A DNA stretch of 50,962 nucleotides, taken from the NCBI GenBank assembly GCA_001796515.1, contig MGMS01000029.1, positions 39,064 through 90,025 of the forward strand. The letters run 5' to 3'. Source of the DNA: Chloroflexi bacterium RBG_13_51_36 (GTDB taxonomy: Bacteria > Chloroflexota > Dehalococcoidia > GIF9 > AB-539-J10). The notes beneath the pieces were generated by a model that was given only the letters and a program-made list of their open reading frames with translations, ran no database searches and was not told the DNA's origin. Positions 33,529 to 41,199 of this stretch are shown one piece after another. The number at the start of each line of letters is the position of its first letter. The stretch's first letter is position 1. The translations under genes and the position numbers were made by a program.

Positions 33529-35420
33529 TGCCGTATATCTGCTTTCGCTTTCCTGCCTGGAAGACGGGCCTTTGCCTTTCTGAAAAAGGCTCTCCAACCT
33601 TCGTTGAGGACAACCCTGATCCCGCTGAGCACAACCTCGTAGTAACGACGACGGCGGGTGTTCTGACCCAGCAATCTTTCGACTATTCTCTGGTAGCGAC
33701 TCACAAGCTGCATCGGTATGCTGCGCTCAGTCTGTCGTAGTTTGGTCTCGAGCGCGTCTATCTGAGAGACCCTGGTTTGGTTTAGCTCAGCCAGTCGCCT
33801 CTCATAATCATGAAAGAGTGTGTTGGAAACATCCGTTAGCCAGCTGTCGGTGATGGATGTCGATGGTTCCAGGCTTGCGTTTGAAGCTAGAGCTATGAGA
33901 TAGTCGGGTTCCTTGGTAGTCCTTTCCGTAAAATAGAACTCGGTGTGTCCTTTCTTGACCACCGCTTCTACATAACCTCCGGATTTGTGCTGGTGCGTAC
34001 TCCATATATTCGAGCCGGCGTAAACTCGTTGACCAAATATACGCGTATGTGCGAAGTACTGTCTCAGCAGTGTTTCGAATTCCTCAAAGCAGAGTTCTTT
34101 GATGTGGAAGGGATTATGATAGTCACGTGCATCTGTGTAGACCGCCTTGTTGGGCGTTGAAACTATGAACAAGCCGTTGTCCTTAAGAAGCCTCTTTACT
34201 TCAGATAGAAGCTTATCGTGCTCTGCCACGTGTTCGATGCTCTCAAAGCAGACAACCACATCAAACTTCTTCTCACCCTCTATAGGCACGGCCAGTATAG
34301 AGCCTTCCATAAACTCCAGATTATCTTTTGTGTACCTGCTTCTGGCGTGTTGCACGGTCGATTTGTCAATTTCCACGCCAGCAACGTATTGGCCCTCTCT
34401 GGCTAGCATATATGTGCCATAGCCTTCGCCACAGGCAAGGTCCAACACCTTTTTGTCTTTTACAAACTGACTGGCAAAGGCATATCTGTGAAGGTGCTCG
34501 TAGTGAATCTGTGCCCCCTCTGTCCAGGGCAAAAACCTTTCACCTGTCCATTCAAGCACAGGGTATTTCCATGTCTCTGTTGCTGATGGGTCGCGTATCA
34601 TTTTTTTGGACCGGAAAGCCAAAGCCACATGCGGCTCGTTGCCTGTGTTGGGAAAGAGAACGTCCGTAGCAAAGCCAACAAGCTTCAGTTTGTGCACTAT
34701 GTCCATGCCGAAATCAGTGAAAACGAACATGTTCTCCTGCCCCCAAGAGCCATGATACGCGGGGGAAAGCAAGAACTGGCGTTCGCCATTGACAAGACGC
34801 GCACGTCTGATTGTCGCGCCCTGTGATGGGATTACTGGGACGGTGAATAGGTGAAACCCACCCGGCTTTAGCACACGGTGAATTTCACTAAAGGCTTTCT
34901 CTGGGTCAGGCACGTGCTCCAAGGTATCAGACGTCAGCACAAGATCGAAGTAATCGGCGGGGTAAGTAAGTTCCTGCAAGTCCTCACAGCGTATCCCGTT
35001 GCATTCTGAGCCGCGGGGTACACCTGGGACGTACTCGGAATAGAGCAGGTTCGGGTGTTGTGCTAGATAACTATGAAAGGCGCCACAAGCATTGATTTCA
35101 GCGATTCTGAGGCGGCGGAACTCATCATCTTCGAGTAAATCCGTAAAGGAGTCGTATCCTCTTCCGCTCATTTCCGAAAAAGTCTGCATTACGGCAGTGC
35201 AGAGTTGTCTGACCCTGAGGCTGCTTCCACAGGAGCTGCAGAATTGACTTTCTCTATAATTGAAGGCATCTGCCATTTCGTCCGTAATCCCCCACGCACT
35301 CTTGAGCTGCGGTGTAATGATTGCATTGTCAAACCGAAATGACGCCTCTTGACCGCAGACGACGCAACGTACAGAAGTTCTGGTCAGTTCTTCAGATTGT
35401 GGATCTAAGCTTCTACTCAC
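33525..35420 (-). CDS. Fusion of two methyltransferase-fold domains with a C-terminal glycosyltransferase-type module
   Basis: Residues 1-285 hold a zinc ribbon (CVVCGQE, FCSSCGSS) and a methyltransferase-like domain with VLTSDTLEHVPDPEKAF but no clear motif I. Residues 300-500 are a complete methyltransferase: VLDLACGEGYGTYMLAREG, VAGVEIDKS, VVCFESIEHVAEHD. A coiled linker then leads to residues 575-625 (VERLLGQNTRRRRYYEVVL and NEGWRAFFRKAKA), which closely match the N-terminus of the next gene's glycosyltransferase. The first domain resembles the protein at 23085-23900. Start GTG 35420 with GTGAGG upstream. Probably modifies glycan chains together with the adjoining glycosyltransferase. Confidence 0.82.
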   Translation of the reverse strand: MSRSLDPQSEELTRTSVRCVVCGQEASFRFDNAIITPQLKSAWGITDEMADAFNYRESQFCSSCGSSLRVRQLCTAVMQTFSEMSGRGYDSFTDLLEDDEFRRLRIAEINACGAFHSYLAQHPNLLYSEYVPGVPRGSECNGIRCEDLQELTYPADYFDLVLTSDTLEHVPDPEKAFSEIHRVLKPGGFHLFTVPVIPSQGATIRRARLVNGERQFLLSPAYHGSWGQENMFVFTDFGMDIVHKLKLVGFATDVLFPNTGNEPHVALAFRSKKMIRDPSATETWKYPVLEWTGERFLPWTEGAQIHYEHLHRYAFASQFVKDKKVLDLACGEGYGTYMLAREGQYVAGVEIDKSTVQHARSRYTKDNLEFMEGSILAVPIEGEKKFDVVVCFESIEHVAEHDKLLSEVKRLLKDNGLFIVSTPNKAVYTDARDYHNPFHIKELCFEEFETLLRQYFAHTRIFGQRVYAGSNIWSTHQHKSGGYVEAVVKKGHTEFYFTERTTKEPDYLIALASNASLEPSTSITDSWLTDVSNTLFHDYERRLAELNQTRVSQIDALETKLRQTERSIPMQLVSRYQRIVERLLGQNTRRRRYYEVVLSGIRVVLNEGWRAFFRKAKARLPGRKAKADIRQ

Positions 35421-35530
35421 TTTTGCCTCACTCTCACTTGAGAGTCTCTTGCTTCTTTCTCACCTAACACTGATGTGGGAGCCCTTAGATCAAAGAGCAA
35501 GGTTCTTACCTGCTCGCTCGGACGCTAAAG

Positions 35531-36268
35531 CTATTTCCCTTGCAGTAGCGCCAGATAGTCGTTTATCACCTTTTCGGTATCACCCATTGTGGTAATCTCG
35601 CCCTCGTTCAACAACACTGTCTGCTGGCATAACAACTTCACGGTATCTAGTGCATGGGAGACGAAAACTATGGTCTTGCCCTCAGCCTTGAACTGGTTCA
35701 TCTTGTCCCGGCACTTTTTCTGGAAGGATTCATCGCCCACGGCGAAGACCTCGTCTATAAGCATGGTGTCGGGGTTGGCGTGGATAGCGGTGGAAAAAGC
35801 CAGCCGCAGGTACATGCCGGAGGAGAAGTTCTTGAGCTTCATGTTTTCGAATTTCCTGAGCTCGGCAAACTCGAAGATATCATCGTATGCCGCGTCCACC
35901 TGCTTGCGTGCCATACCCAGGACGGAGGAGTAGATGTAAACGTTCTCCCGGGCGGTAAGCTCGGGCTGGAAGCCGATGCCCAGCTCCAGGAACGAGGCGA
36001 CCTTGCCGTCCAGGCTGACGGAGCCGCTATCCGGGTATAAGACCCTGGCTAGTATCTTGAGCAGCGTGCTCTTCCCCGAGCCGTTCTTGCCGATTATGCC
36101 CAGGGCTTCGCCCTTGTTGACCTCGAAGCTGACATTCTTCAGCGCCCAGAACTCTTCGTAGTCAAATCGCCTTTTGACCAGGCCGATTATGTTCTGGAAG
36201 ACCGTGGTCTTCTTTTCATGGGGGATGCGGAACTTCTTGGAGATGTTGTCAACGATTATGGCACTCAT
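35531..36268 (-). CDS. ABC transporter ATP-binding protein, polysaccharide export (Wzt/TagH type)
   Basis: The 245-residue ATPase has Walker A GKNGSGKS, the Q-loop region ELGIGFQPELTARENVYIYS, the signature FSSGMYLRLAFS and Walker B TMLIDEVFAVGD, the last being typical of polysaccharide and teichoic-acid exporters. It has no C-terminal carbohydrate-binding domain, unlike Wzt proteins that read the chain terminus. The true start is the ATG at 36268, overlapping the permease stop (TAATG). Together they should flip an undecaprenyl-linked glycan across the membrane. Confidence 0.92.
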   Translation of the reverse strand: MSAIIVDNISKKFRIPHEKKTTVFQNIIGLVKRRFDYEEFWALKNVSFEVNKGEALGIIGKNGSGKSTLLKILARVLYPDSGSVSLDGKVASFLELGIGFQPELTARENVYIYSSVLGMARKQVDAAYDDIFEFAELRKFENMKLKNFSSGMYLRLAFSTAIHANPDTMLIDEVFAVGDESFQKKCRDKMNQFKAEGKTIVFVSHALDTVKLLCQQTVLLNEGEITTMGDTEKVINDYLALLQGK

Positions 36269-37020
36269 TACATCTGCTCCGCGAAGCGGCGCTGTAATTT
36301 GCTGAAAACGAGGCTGCCTATGAGATAGACAGCGATGGTGAAACCGATGACAACCACCATGCTGTACAGCGAAGGCAAGGTACCGGCGACCATCAGCCCG
36401 CGGTATATGGCCATGAACTGAGTTATCGGGTTGAGCTGGTAGTAGGGCAGGAGGTAGGCGGGGACCACGGAGATGGGGTAGAAGATGGGTGTACAGAAGA
36501 AGAGAATATTGACCAGGACATCCCATATCTGGTTGAGGTCACGGAAGTAAACGTAAAGGGCGGACAGGAGCAAGCCGGCGCCGAAAATGAACCAGAAGTA
36601 GATGACGTGAATCAGAGGGAACAGGAGCACGGTCACAGGCAGATGTCCGAGCAGGGCGAATATTATGGGCAGCAGGATTACAAACTCGAGCACGGAGCTT
36701 ATGAGGCCGGTCAGGGCACTGCTCAAGACCAGTATCTGGCGGGGTATGAAGACCTTGGTCACCAGGCTGGCCTTGTAGACTATGGAGTAGAGCGATGACG
36801 TCGTGCCGCTGGTGAAGAATCGCCAGGTCATTATTCCCACCAGCAGGTTTATGGCAAAGTTCTGTTCCGCACCGAAGAGATGTCTGAAGAAGAAGTACAG
36901 GACGCCTGCCAGAAGAAGCGGGCTGAGCAGAGACCAGAGAAAGCCGAGGGAGGTGTTCTGGTAGCGGTTTTTCAGGTCGGCGACGGTCAGGTTCCTGATT
37001 AGCTCCCGATATTGCCACAT
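36268..37020 (-). CDS. ABC transporter permease, polysaccharide export (Wzm/TagG type)
   Basis: The 250-residue protein has a cytoplasmic start (WQYRELIRNLTVADLKNRYQNT), then six TM segments, with LGFLWSLLSPLLLAGVLYF and FCTPIFYPISVVP marking the ABC-2 polysaccharide-export family. The first gene of the leftward exporter pair; a good promoter stands directly before it. With the ATPase gene it points to ABC-dependent export; no Wzx flippase or Wzy polymerase was seen in the window. Confidence 0.92.
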   Translation of the reverse strand: MWQYRELIRNLTVADLKNRYQNTSLGFLWSLLSPLLLAGVLYFFFRHLFGAEQNFAINLLVGIMTWRFFTSGTTSSLYSIVYKASLVTKVFIPRQILVLSSALTGLISSVLEFVILLPIIFALLGHLPVTVLLFPLIHVIYFWFIFGAGLLLSALYVYFRDLNQIWDVLVNILFFCTPIFYPISVVPAYLLPYYQLNPITQFMAIYRGLMVAGTLPSLYSMVVVIGFTIAVYLIGSLVFSKLQRRFAEQM

Positions 37021-37029
37021 TGCACGGTT

Positions 37030-37058
37030 ATTATAGCTATTTACGGGCTTTGTGTCAC
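37030..37058 (-). promoter_or_regulatory. Promoter of the ABC exporter operon, near-leaderless
   Basis: GTGACA (37058-37053) and TATAAT (37035-37030) are 17 nt apart on the minus strand. The ATG is 9 nt past the -10, leaving a leader of only about 2-4 nt. No ribosome-binding site is present. Same layout as the rhomboid promoter. Confidence 0.6.
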
Positions 37059-37077
37059 TCTCGCTAGTGTGCTGCCC

Positions 37078-37224
37078 TCAGATTGCCGCGCCTTCGGCTC
37101 GCCATGCCTTTGGCGTTGCCGGCGCCCAGAATGCTGATGGAGTAGCGACTCTGGCCTGCCTATCTTGCGCGATTCTTCCCTGCAGCATCGCCCGATAGTC
37201 GCTTATTACCTTTTCGGTATCGCC
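37078..37224 (-). pseudogene. 3'-end relic of a second exporter ATPase gene
   Basis: The minus-strand frame begins GDTEKVISDYRAMLQGR and matches the C-terminus of the intact ATPase at 35531 (GDTEKVINDYLALLQG), then runs on about 30 codons to a TGA. No upstream ATPase sequence remains; the HepT gene ends 33 nt away. It is the tail of a deleted tandem copy. Confidence 0.82.
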
Positions 37225-37256
37225 CTTTCGACTGAAAGCAAGCCTGTAGTGGTGTT

Positions 37257-37598
37257 TCAGTGAATCTGCCTTAGGATTTCCTCAAGTTTGCCCTGGAGGG
37301 ATGGCAGATCTTCTTTCACTGTTTGCCAGGTTAGGTTTAAGTCGACGCCGAAGTATTCGTGGATCAAGACGTCTCTCATACCGGCTATTCTCTGCCACGG
37401 TATGTCATTGTATCCGTCCTTGAAGTCAGGCGGAAGGCTTTTCACAGCTTCACCGATAATTTCCAGCCTTCTGATAACGGCATCCTGTACATAAGTTCGC
37501 TCTAGAAACTGCTGCTTGGAAACCTGTCTGGTGTATTCCTGGATAAGCGCTATGCTCTCCAGGATGTACTTGATGTAGACCTCTGGGTCGTGTCTCAT
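37257..37598 (-). CDS. hepT: HepT-like toxin (DUF86 RNase family)
   Basis: The 113-residue helical protein has the family RX4HXY motif as RDVLIHEY and the usual opening RHDPEVYIKYILESI, plus EIIGEAVKSLPPDF. HepT toxins are held inactive when the MntA partner AMPylates the tyrosine of this motif. The ATG overlaps the stop of the mntA gene by 4 nt. The only oddity is its place: next to a recombination scar beside the glycan exporter. Confidence 0.9.
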   Translation of the reverse strand: MRHDPEVYIKYILESIALIQEYTRQVSKQQFLERTYVQDAVIRRLEIIGEAVKSLPPDFKDGYNDIPWQRIAGMRDVLIHEYFGVDLNLTWQTVKEDLPSLQGKLEEILRQIH

Positions 37599-37882
37599 AT
37601 GATGGCAACCTGCTCGCTGAGGACCCGCTCTCTGATAGCGGGGGCTAAGGAATCATAAGTCAGAACATCAACTTCTTTGTGCAACGCCTCTTCTATCTCT
37701 ATCTTCAAGGCCACAAGATCGAGCAGGCTTCTTGTGCCTGCAAACTCAATCAGAATATCAACATCACTGTGCTCCTTTGCCTCTCCAGTGGCAAAAGAGC
37801 CAAACAAAGCCGCGCGCCGCACATCATGCCTCTTCAGGACACGAGCTATTTCATTCTTCAGCTCTTTCAGGTCTGTTTGCAT
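37595..37882 (-). CDS. mntA: MntA-like nucleotidyltransferase antitoxin
   Basis: The 95-residue minimal nucleotidyltransferase carries GSX10DXD as GSFATGEAKEHSDVD, with a helical tail (LLDLVALKIEIEEAL). It should AMPylate the HepT toxin encoded directly downstream. No promoter of quality was found; a TATAAT at 38049-38044 is too far upstream to be convincing. Confidence 0.9.
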   Translation of the reverse strand: MQTDLKELKNEIARVLKRHDVRRAALFGSFATGEAKEHSDVDILIEFAGTRSLLDLVALKIEIEEALHKEVDVLTYDSLAPAIRERVLSEQVAII

Positions 37883-38181
37883 ATTGCCTTCCCTGGCCTT
37901 TGAGTGCTCTTTCAGTCCAGTAGACCTCAGCCAATTCTTTCGAGCATCTCTTCGTCCCAGATTCTCCTGGACCGGCCTGTCAGGCGCTGCCTTAGTTCCG
38001 CCTGGAATTCCTCCTTCAGTTCTCTATTTTCATTCTCTTCTTCATTATACCACGCCTATGGTGTACCTTCCGTATTGCCGGAGCCGAGAGAATGAGGACG
38101 TCGAACTGTGAAAGAATCCCTTCTGTCGTTGCGAGGAGCCCTTCCGTTGAAGGGCGACGCGGCAATCTCTTGCCTCCAGAG
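37883..38181. other. Intergenic region with gene debris and repeat copy B
   Basis: A minus-strand frame at 37927-38055 reads ELKEEFQAELRQRLTGRS and IWDEEMLERIG but has no start codon, so it may be debris of a small helical gene. A TATAAT lies at 38049-38044 (minus). The repeat copy B occupies 38125-38171. I see no intact gene. Confidence 0.4.
38125..38171 (+). repeat. Dispersed palindromic repeat, copy B
   Basis: GTCGTTGCGAGGAGCCC, then TTCCGTTGAAGGGCGACGC and GGCAATCTCTT. The internal CCCTTCcgttGAAGGG is a perfect 6-bp stem. Nearly identical to copy C at 38912. Confidence 0.75.
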
Positions 38182-38484
38182 TTACTTAACCCGCCGTCTC
38201 AAAGCTTCGTAGAGTCTTTCTCTGCTCCCAACCATGACCACCAGAGCAATGTGCTCTTCAGGATAGACCTCATATATGATTCTGTATTGCTTTCCTTTGT
38301 GGCTAAAATGGTAAGACCAGAGTCCTCGGAATTCGTAGAGAAGTGGCGCAGCCTTGAATGGGTCCCTTTCAATACTGGTAAGATGTTCTTCTTTTAGTAT
38401 CCTCTGTAATTGCTTATCTAGTTTACGAACGTCTCTTTTGACTGAGGTTGCAAATTTGACAGTATACGTTGGTCTGTCAGTCAA
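38182..38484 (-). CDS. RelE/ParE-type toxin
   Basis: The 100-residue frame from TTG 38484 has YTVKFATSVKRDVRKLDKQ, LLYEFRGLWSYHFSHKGKQY and RIIYEV, the usual strand-helix pattern of RelE/ParE toxins with a C-terminal basic tail (REALRRRVK-like end). The TTG is 7 nt behind CGGAG and overlaps the antitoxin's end, so the two are coupled. A longer frame from 38523 would run deeper into the antitoxin gene. Whether it cuts mRNA or hits gyrase is not decidable here. Confidence 0.78.
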   Translation of the reverse strand: MTDRPTYTVKFATSVKRDVRKLDKQLQRILKEEHLTSIERDPFKAAPLLYEFRGLWSYHFSHKGKQYRIIYEVYPEEHIALVVMVGSRERLYEALRRRVK

Positions 38485-38674
38485 CAAATAGCTCCGCTTT
38501 GGACAGAGTTTTTCCTTGCTCAAGCTCTGTCCTTGCTGCTTGTCGCCTTTGCCTGACCTCCGCGGCCAATTTCGGTTGCAGTAGAAGCTCCAGCGTTTCT
38601 AATTCCTGCTGGCTAAGCGCTTCTAGTATTCTGGCTATTTGTTCTACTTCTAACTCTAATTCTACCTTGGGCAT
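38477..38674 (-). CDS. Antitoxin of the RelE/ParE-type module
   Basis: A 65-residue acidic helical protein (PKVELELEVEQIARILEAL, then LSKAELFVD) directly upstream of and overlapping the toxin gene. It has no clear DNA-binding fold. An in-frame TTG at 38683 is 3 nt after GGAGG and the ATG at 38674 is 12 nt after it, so the start is uncertain by three codons. The call rests mainly on gene order and size. Confidence 0.65.
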   Translation of the reverse strand: MPKVELELEVEQIARILEALSQQELETLELLLQPKLAAEVRQRRQAARTELEQGKTLSKAELFVD

Positions 38675-38683
38675 GCTATCCAA

Positions 38684-38991
38684 TTGCCTCCGTTAGCGGT
38701 CTATAATCTCAATGTCTATTTAATTCTAACACATATTCAGCGGCGCTGGACACGCTACAATGCGGAGCTTCGGGTCTTGTACCCCCCCCCCAATTCTGCC
38801 GGGCTGTTCATGTAGTGGCGAGGTTGATCCCCGCCTCACGGTCTCCTGGGATTACCGTACCCCGAGATCCCAATTTGGTCGGGGACGGGCTGGCAATGGC
38901 ACCTCCGTTCTGTCATTGCGAGAAGCCCTTTCGTTGAAGGGCGACGCGGCAATCTCTTGAGAGGAAGGCAGGATGTTAAGATTGCCTCGCA
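38684..38991. other. Intergenic region with C10 tract and repeat copy C
   Basis: No gene. A run of ten C lies at 38782-38791. Copy C of the palindromic repeat follows at 38912-38959. The stretch before it (TTTGGTCGGGGACGGGCT) also resembles the sequence before copy D (TTTGGTCAATCGGGGACGGACT), so the repeated unit may be longer than the palindrome. Confidence 0.45.
38912..38959 (+). repeat. Dispersed palindromic repeat, copy C
   Basis: GTCATTGCGAGAAGCCC, then TTTCGTTGAAGGGCGACGC and GGCAATCTCTT. Only a few bases differ from copy B, 790 nt away. Confidence 0.75.
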
Positions 38992-39861
38992 CTACGCGTT
39001 CCTGCGCACTCTTCCTCTAAGCCATCCCACTACTACACCCAACAGTCTGCTGGCCTCGTAGGCCGCACTGTAGGGCAGCCACTTCCACCATCCTTCGTCG
39101 CTCATAATATACCTGGCTTCCCTGGCAAAGTACCCCAGCCTGCCGATGACCCAGTTCTTTGACCTGGGCACATTGACTCCCTGCCTCAGGCCTGTGCCGG
39201 CGTCCACAGACCTCCGGAATATAGACCGCAGGCTGAAGTCATGGGCATGGTAGACAACGGCGTCCGGCTGATAGACGATTTTCCAGCCGGCAAGCAACAT
39301 GCGCCTGGCAATTTCCTTGTCTTCAGCCAGAACTATGTCTTCGGAGAACTTGAACTGCTGCCAGACATCCCGCTTTATGGCCGAGTTGACATTCGATATG
39401 AACATGTTGTCACGGTAGTAGTCCGGAGCGCCGTGAGCTACCTCGATCTTGTGTTCGGGGAAGTAGTAGTTGTAGAAGAATTTCTCAGGAGGCTTGGTGG
39501 TCGGCCAGGGGACTTGCCGGCCCACGACCATGGCCACCTGCGGGTCCTTGAGGTCATCGGTTAATTCACGAAGCCAGTCGTCATGGAGAGGAAGGGCATC
39601 TTGCGTGATATATGCCAGGATTCTGCCGTCAGCCTGTTGGGCACCCAGATTTCTCGTGCGGCCGTGGTGAAACTCCTCAGGTTTTATGCGCACGGTTTTC
39701 ACCGGGAAGTTCTGAGCAGTTTCCAGAGTGCCATCGGTGGAACCCGAGTCTATGACGATGATTTCATAGTCGCCATCGAGCTTCTGGGAGGAAAGCCGTT
39801 GAAGTAGGCTGGAGAAAGCTTCTCCGGCGTTTTTGGTCAGGATTATGATGCTCACGTCCAT
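38992..39861 (-). CDS. GT2 glycosyltransferase, rhamnosyltransferase-like
   Basis: The 289-residue protein has VSIIILTKNAGEAFSSLLQRL, IVIDSGSTDGTLETA, PEEFHHGRTRNLGAQQADG and AYITQDALPLHDDWL, which are typical of rhamnosyltransferase-like GT2 proteins, then EDKEIARRMLLAGW as the acceptor/base motif. GGGAG lies 10 nt before the ATG. Together with the dTDP-rhamnose genes of the same region it may add rhamnose to the glycan; donor use is inferred. Confidence 0.85.
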   Translation of the reverse strand: MDVSIIILTKNAGEAFSSLLQRLSSQKLDGDYEIIVIDSGSTDGTLETAQNFPVKTVRIKPEEFHHGRTRNLGAQQADGRILAYITQDALPLHDDWLRELTDDLKDPQVAMVVGRQVPWPTTKPPEKFFYNYYFPEHKIEVAHGAPDYYRDNMFISNVNSAIKRDVWQQFKFSEDIVLAEDKEIARRMLLAGWKIVYQPDAVVYHAHDFSLRSIFRRSVDAGTGLRQGVNVPRSKNWVIGRLGYFAREARYIMSDEGWWKWLPYSAAYEASRLLGVVVGWLRGRVRRNA

Positions 39862-39917
39862 ATTCGTGTTGCTCCCACCTCAACCTCAGGCTCTCGTAGC
39901 AAAGCGGGAACAAATCC

Positions 39918-40886
39918 TCACCGAATGCCCCATAATTGAGCCCAGGCCAGGTTCCAGTTTAGGCGGCGGAACAAAGCGAGGTCAGAGACCTCTCTGAGCA
40001 ATTGGTACCGGCCGCGCCTCTGTCTTATGTCGCTCCGCTCCCGCCACAGGGAAGCCAGGGCGGCAAATTTGGCCCTGACATACGACCGGCCCTTCACTAG
40101 ACCGTAGGTAATTATCATGAAATCTATCGCCAGGAAAACAGGCAGGCAAACCAGCAGTGTCAAAGGCTTCAGCGTGCTCAATAGCAGAATATGTCTGTTC
40201 TTCTCGAGACGATACAGTTTCTCCGGGTTCATCTTCAGGCTGTATTTATGAAATACCACTGATTCGGGCAGGCAATACAGTTCGTAGCCCATCAAACGCA
40301 GTAGCCATGAGACGATGACATCGTCGTTTCCCATGAAGCACCAGCCGGGCGCGCCGCCCATCTGCTCGAGTAATTGGTGCCTGACCAGGTAGGAGCAACC
40401 GCTGACCCCGGGCACGTTCTCAGCGATGATTGAATTGTCATCCTTCTTGCCGAGGCCGCGGCAAAAGCCCAGTCCGGCTATGTGAATATTCAACCCCAGG
40501 GCATTGATTTTAGTCCGGTCACCAAACAGCAGGACCTTGGGCGTTACAGCTCCTGCCTGAGGGTGCTCATCCAGAAAAGTCACCATGGCGCCCAGCCAGT
40601 CGGGAGCAACCTCGGTGTCTACGTTGAGCGGTGCAACGTACTCTCCGCCGGCATGGGCCAGGCCGCTGTTAATGCCGCCGGCGTAACCCAGGTTCTCGTT
40701 ATTCGTTACGAATGTTAAGTGGGGGAATTTGCTTCGGGCGTATTCCAGGCTGCCATCGCTGGAGTTGTTGTCGACGAGGATAACCTCGAAATCGGTGTAG
40801 CTTTGTTTCAAGACTGATGAAATACAGGCGTCAAGATGCGGCATCCCGTCGTAGTTGACCAGAATCACCGAGACTCTCTTTGGCAT
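39918..40886 (-). CDS. GT2 glycosyltransferase
   Basis: The GT2 start MPKRVSVILVNYDGMPHLDA, VILVDNNSSDGSLEYA, ENLGYAGGINSGL and APLNVDTEVAPDW are clear; a hydrophobic segment (LTLLVCLPVFLAIDFMIIT) near the end may bind the membrane. The ATG at 40886 has CCGGAG 6 nt before it, giving 322 residues. The frame stays open 83 codons further up, but that part only translates repeats (NELNKLNKPNELNKL and a palindromic repeat) and is not protein. The donor sugar is unknown. Confidence 0.88.
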   Translation of the reverse strand: MPKRVSVILVNYDGMPHLDACISSVLKQSYTDFEVILVDNNSSDGSLEYARSKFPHLTFVTNNENLGYAGGINSGLAHAGGEYVAPLNVDTEVAPDWLGAMVTFLDEHPQAGAVTPKVLLFGDRTKINALGLNIHIAGLGFCRGLGKKDDNSIIAENVPGVSGCSYLVRHQLLEQMGGAPGWCFMGNDDVIVSWLLRLMGYELYCLPESVVFHKYSLKMNPEKLYRLEKNRHILLLSTLKPLTLLVCLPVFLAIDFMIITYGLVKGRSYVRAKFAALASLWRERSDIRQRRGRYQLLREVSDLALFRRLNWNLAWAQLWGIR

Positions 40887-40940
40887 GGCTTTCTCCGGAC
40901 TGTTCAATAGTCTAGAGACGGGAGTTGCATTAGTCAAGAC

Positions 40941-40992
40941 ATCGAGTTTATTGAGTTCATTGGGTTTATTGAGTTTGTTGAGTTCGTTGAGA
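40941..40992 (-). repeat. Tandem array of 9-bp units (GAACTCAAC type)
   Basis: On the plus strand the units read ATCGAGTTT, ATTGAGTTC, ATTGGGTTT, ATTGAGTTT, GTTGAGTTC, GTTGAG, a 9-bp period over nearly six units. The same unit family occurs at 41840, 42755 and 43245. The opposite orientation is at 41840-41882, so this pair brackets mazEF. Confidence 0.8.
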
Positions 40993-41058
40993 TGGTTAGA
41001 TTGCTTCGTGCCGAGATTTTTGGTCAATCGGGGACGGACTCGCAACGACACCGGCTCT

Positions 41059-41094
41059 GTCGTTGCGAGGAGCCGAAGGCGACGAAGCAATCTT
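41059..41094 (+). repeat. Dispersed palindromic repeat, copy D (short)
   Basis: GTCGTTGCGAGGAGCCGAAG followed by GCGACGAAGCAATCTT. It keeps the outer ends but lacks the CCCTTC/GAAGGG stem, being the short form of the element. Confidence 0.65.
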
Positions 41095-41141
41095 GGTGAT
41101 TCTTTCATCGCGCAGTCCGGTGCCTTATCCCCCACTTGGGC

Positions 41142-41170
41142 TTGACCTTACACAAGTTATAGGCTATGAT
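41142..41170 (+). promoter_or_regulatory. Promoter of mazEF
   Basis: TTGACC (41142-41147), 17 nt, TATGAT (41165-41170). The ATG at 41200 would leave a leader of about 23 nt holding GGAGG. Confidence 0.65.
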
Positions 41171-41199
41171 GATTGTGGTATGAAATGTGGAGGAACTGC

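Larger units (their letters stand above)
40887..41199. other. Intergenic region: 9-bp array, repeat copy D, mazEF promoter
   Basis: These 313 nt hold the 9-bp array at 40941-40992, the palindromic repeat at 41059-41094 and the promoter at 41142-41170. No gene is seen. Confidence 0.6.

Noticed and set aside
37927-38055. A small coding gene upstream of mntA.
   Set aside because: The frame has no start codon between the upstream stop and its conserved-looking part; kept only as possible debris.
40887-41135. N-terminal extension of the GT2 gene at 39918 (about 83 codons).
   Set aside because: It only translates the 9-bp array and palindromic repeat copy D; a good ribosome-binding site and ATG at 40886 start the GT2 core.
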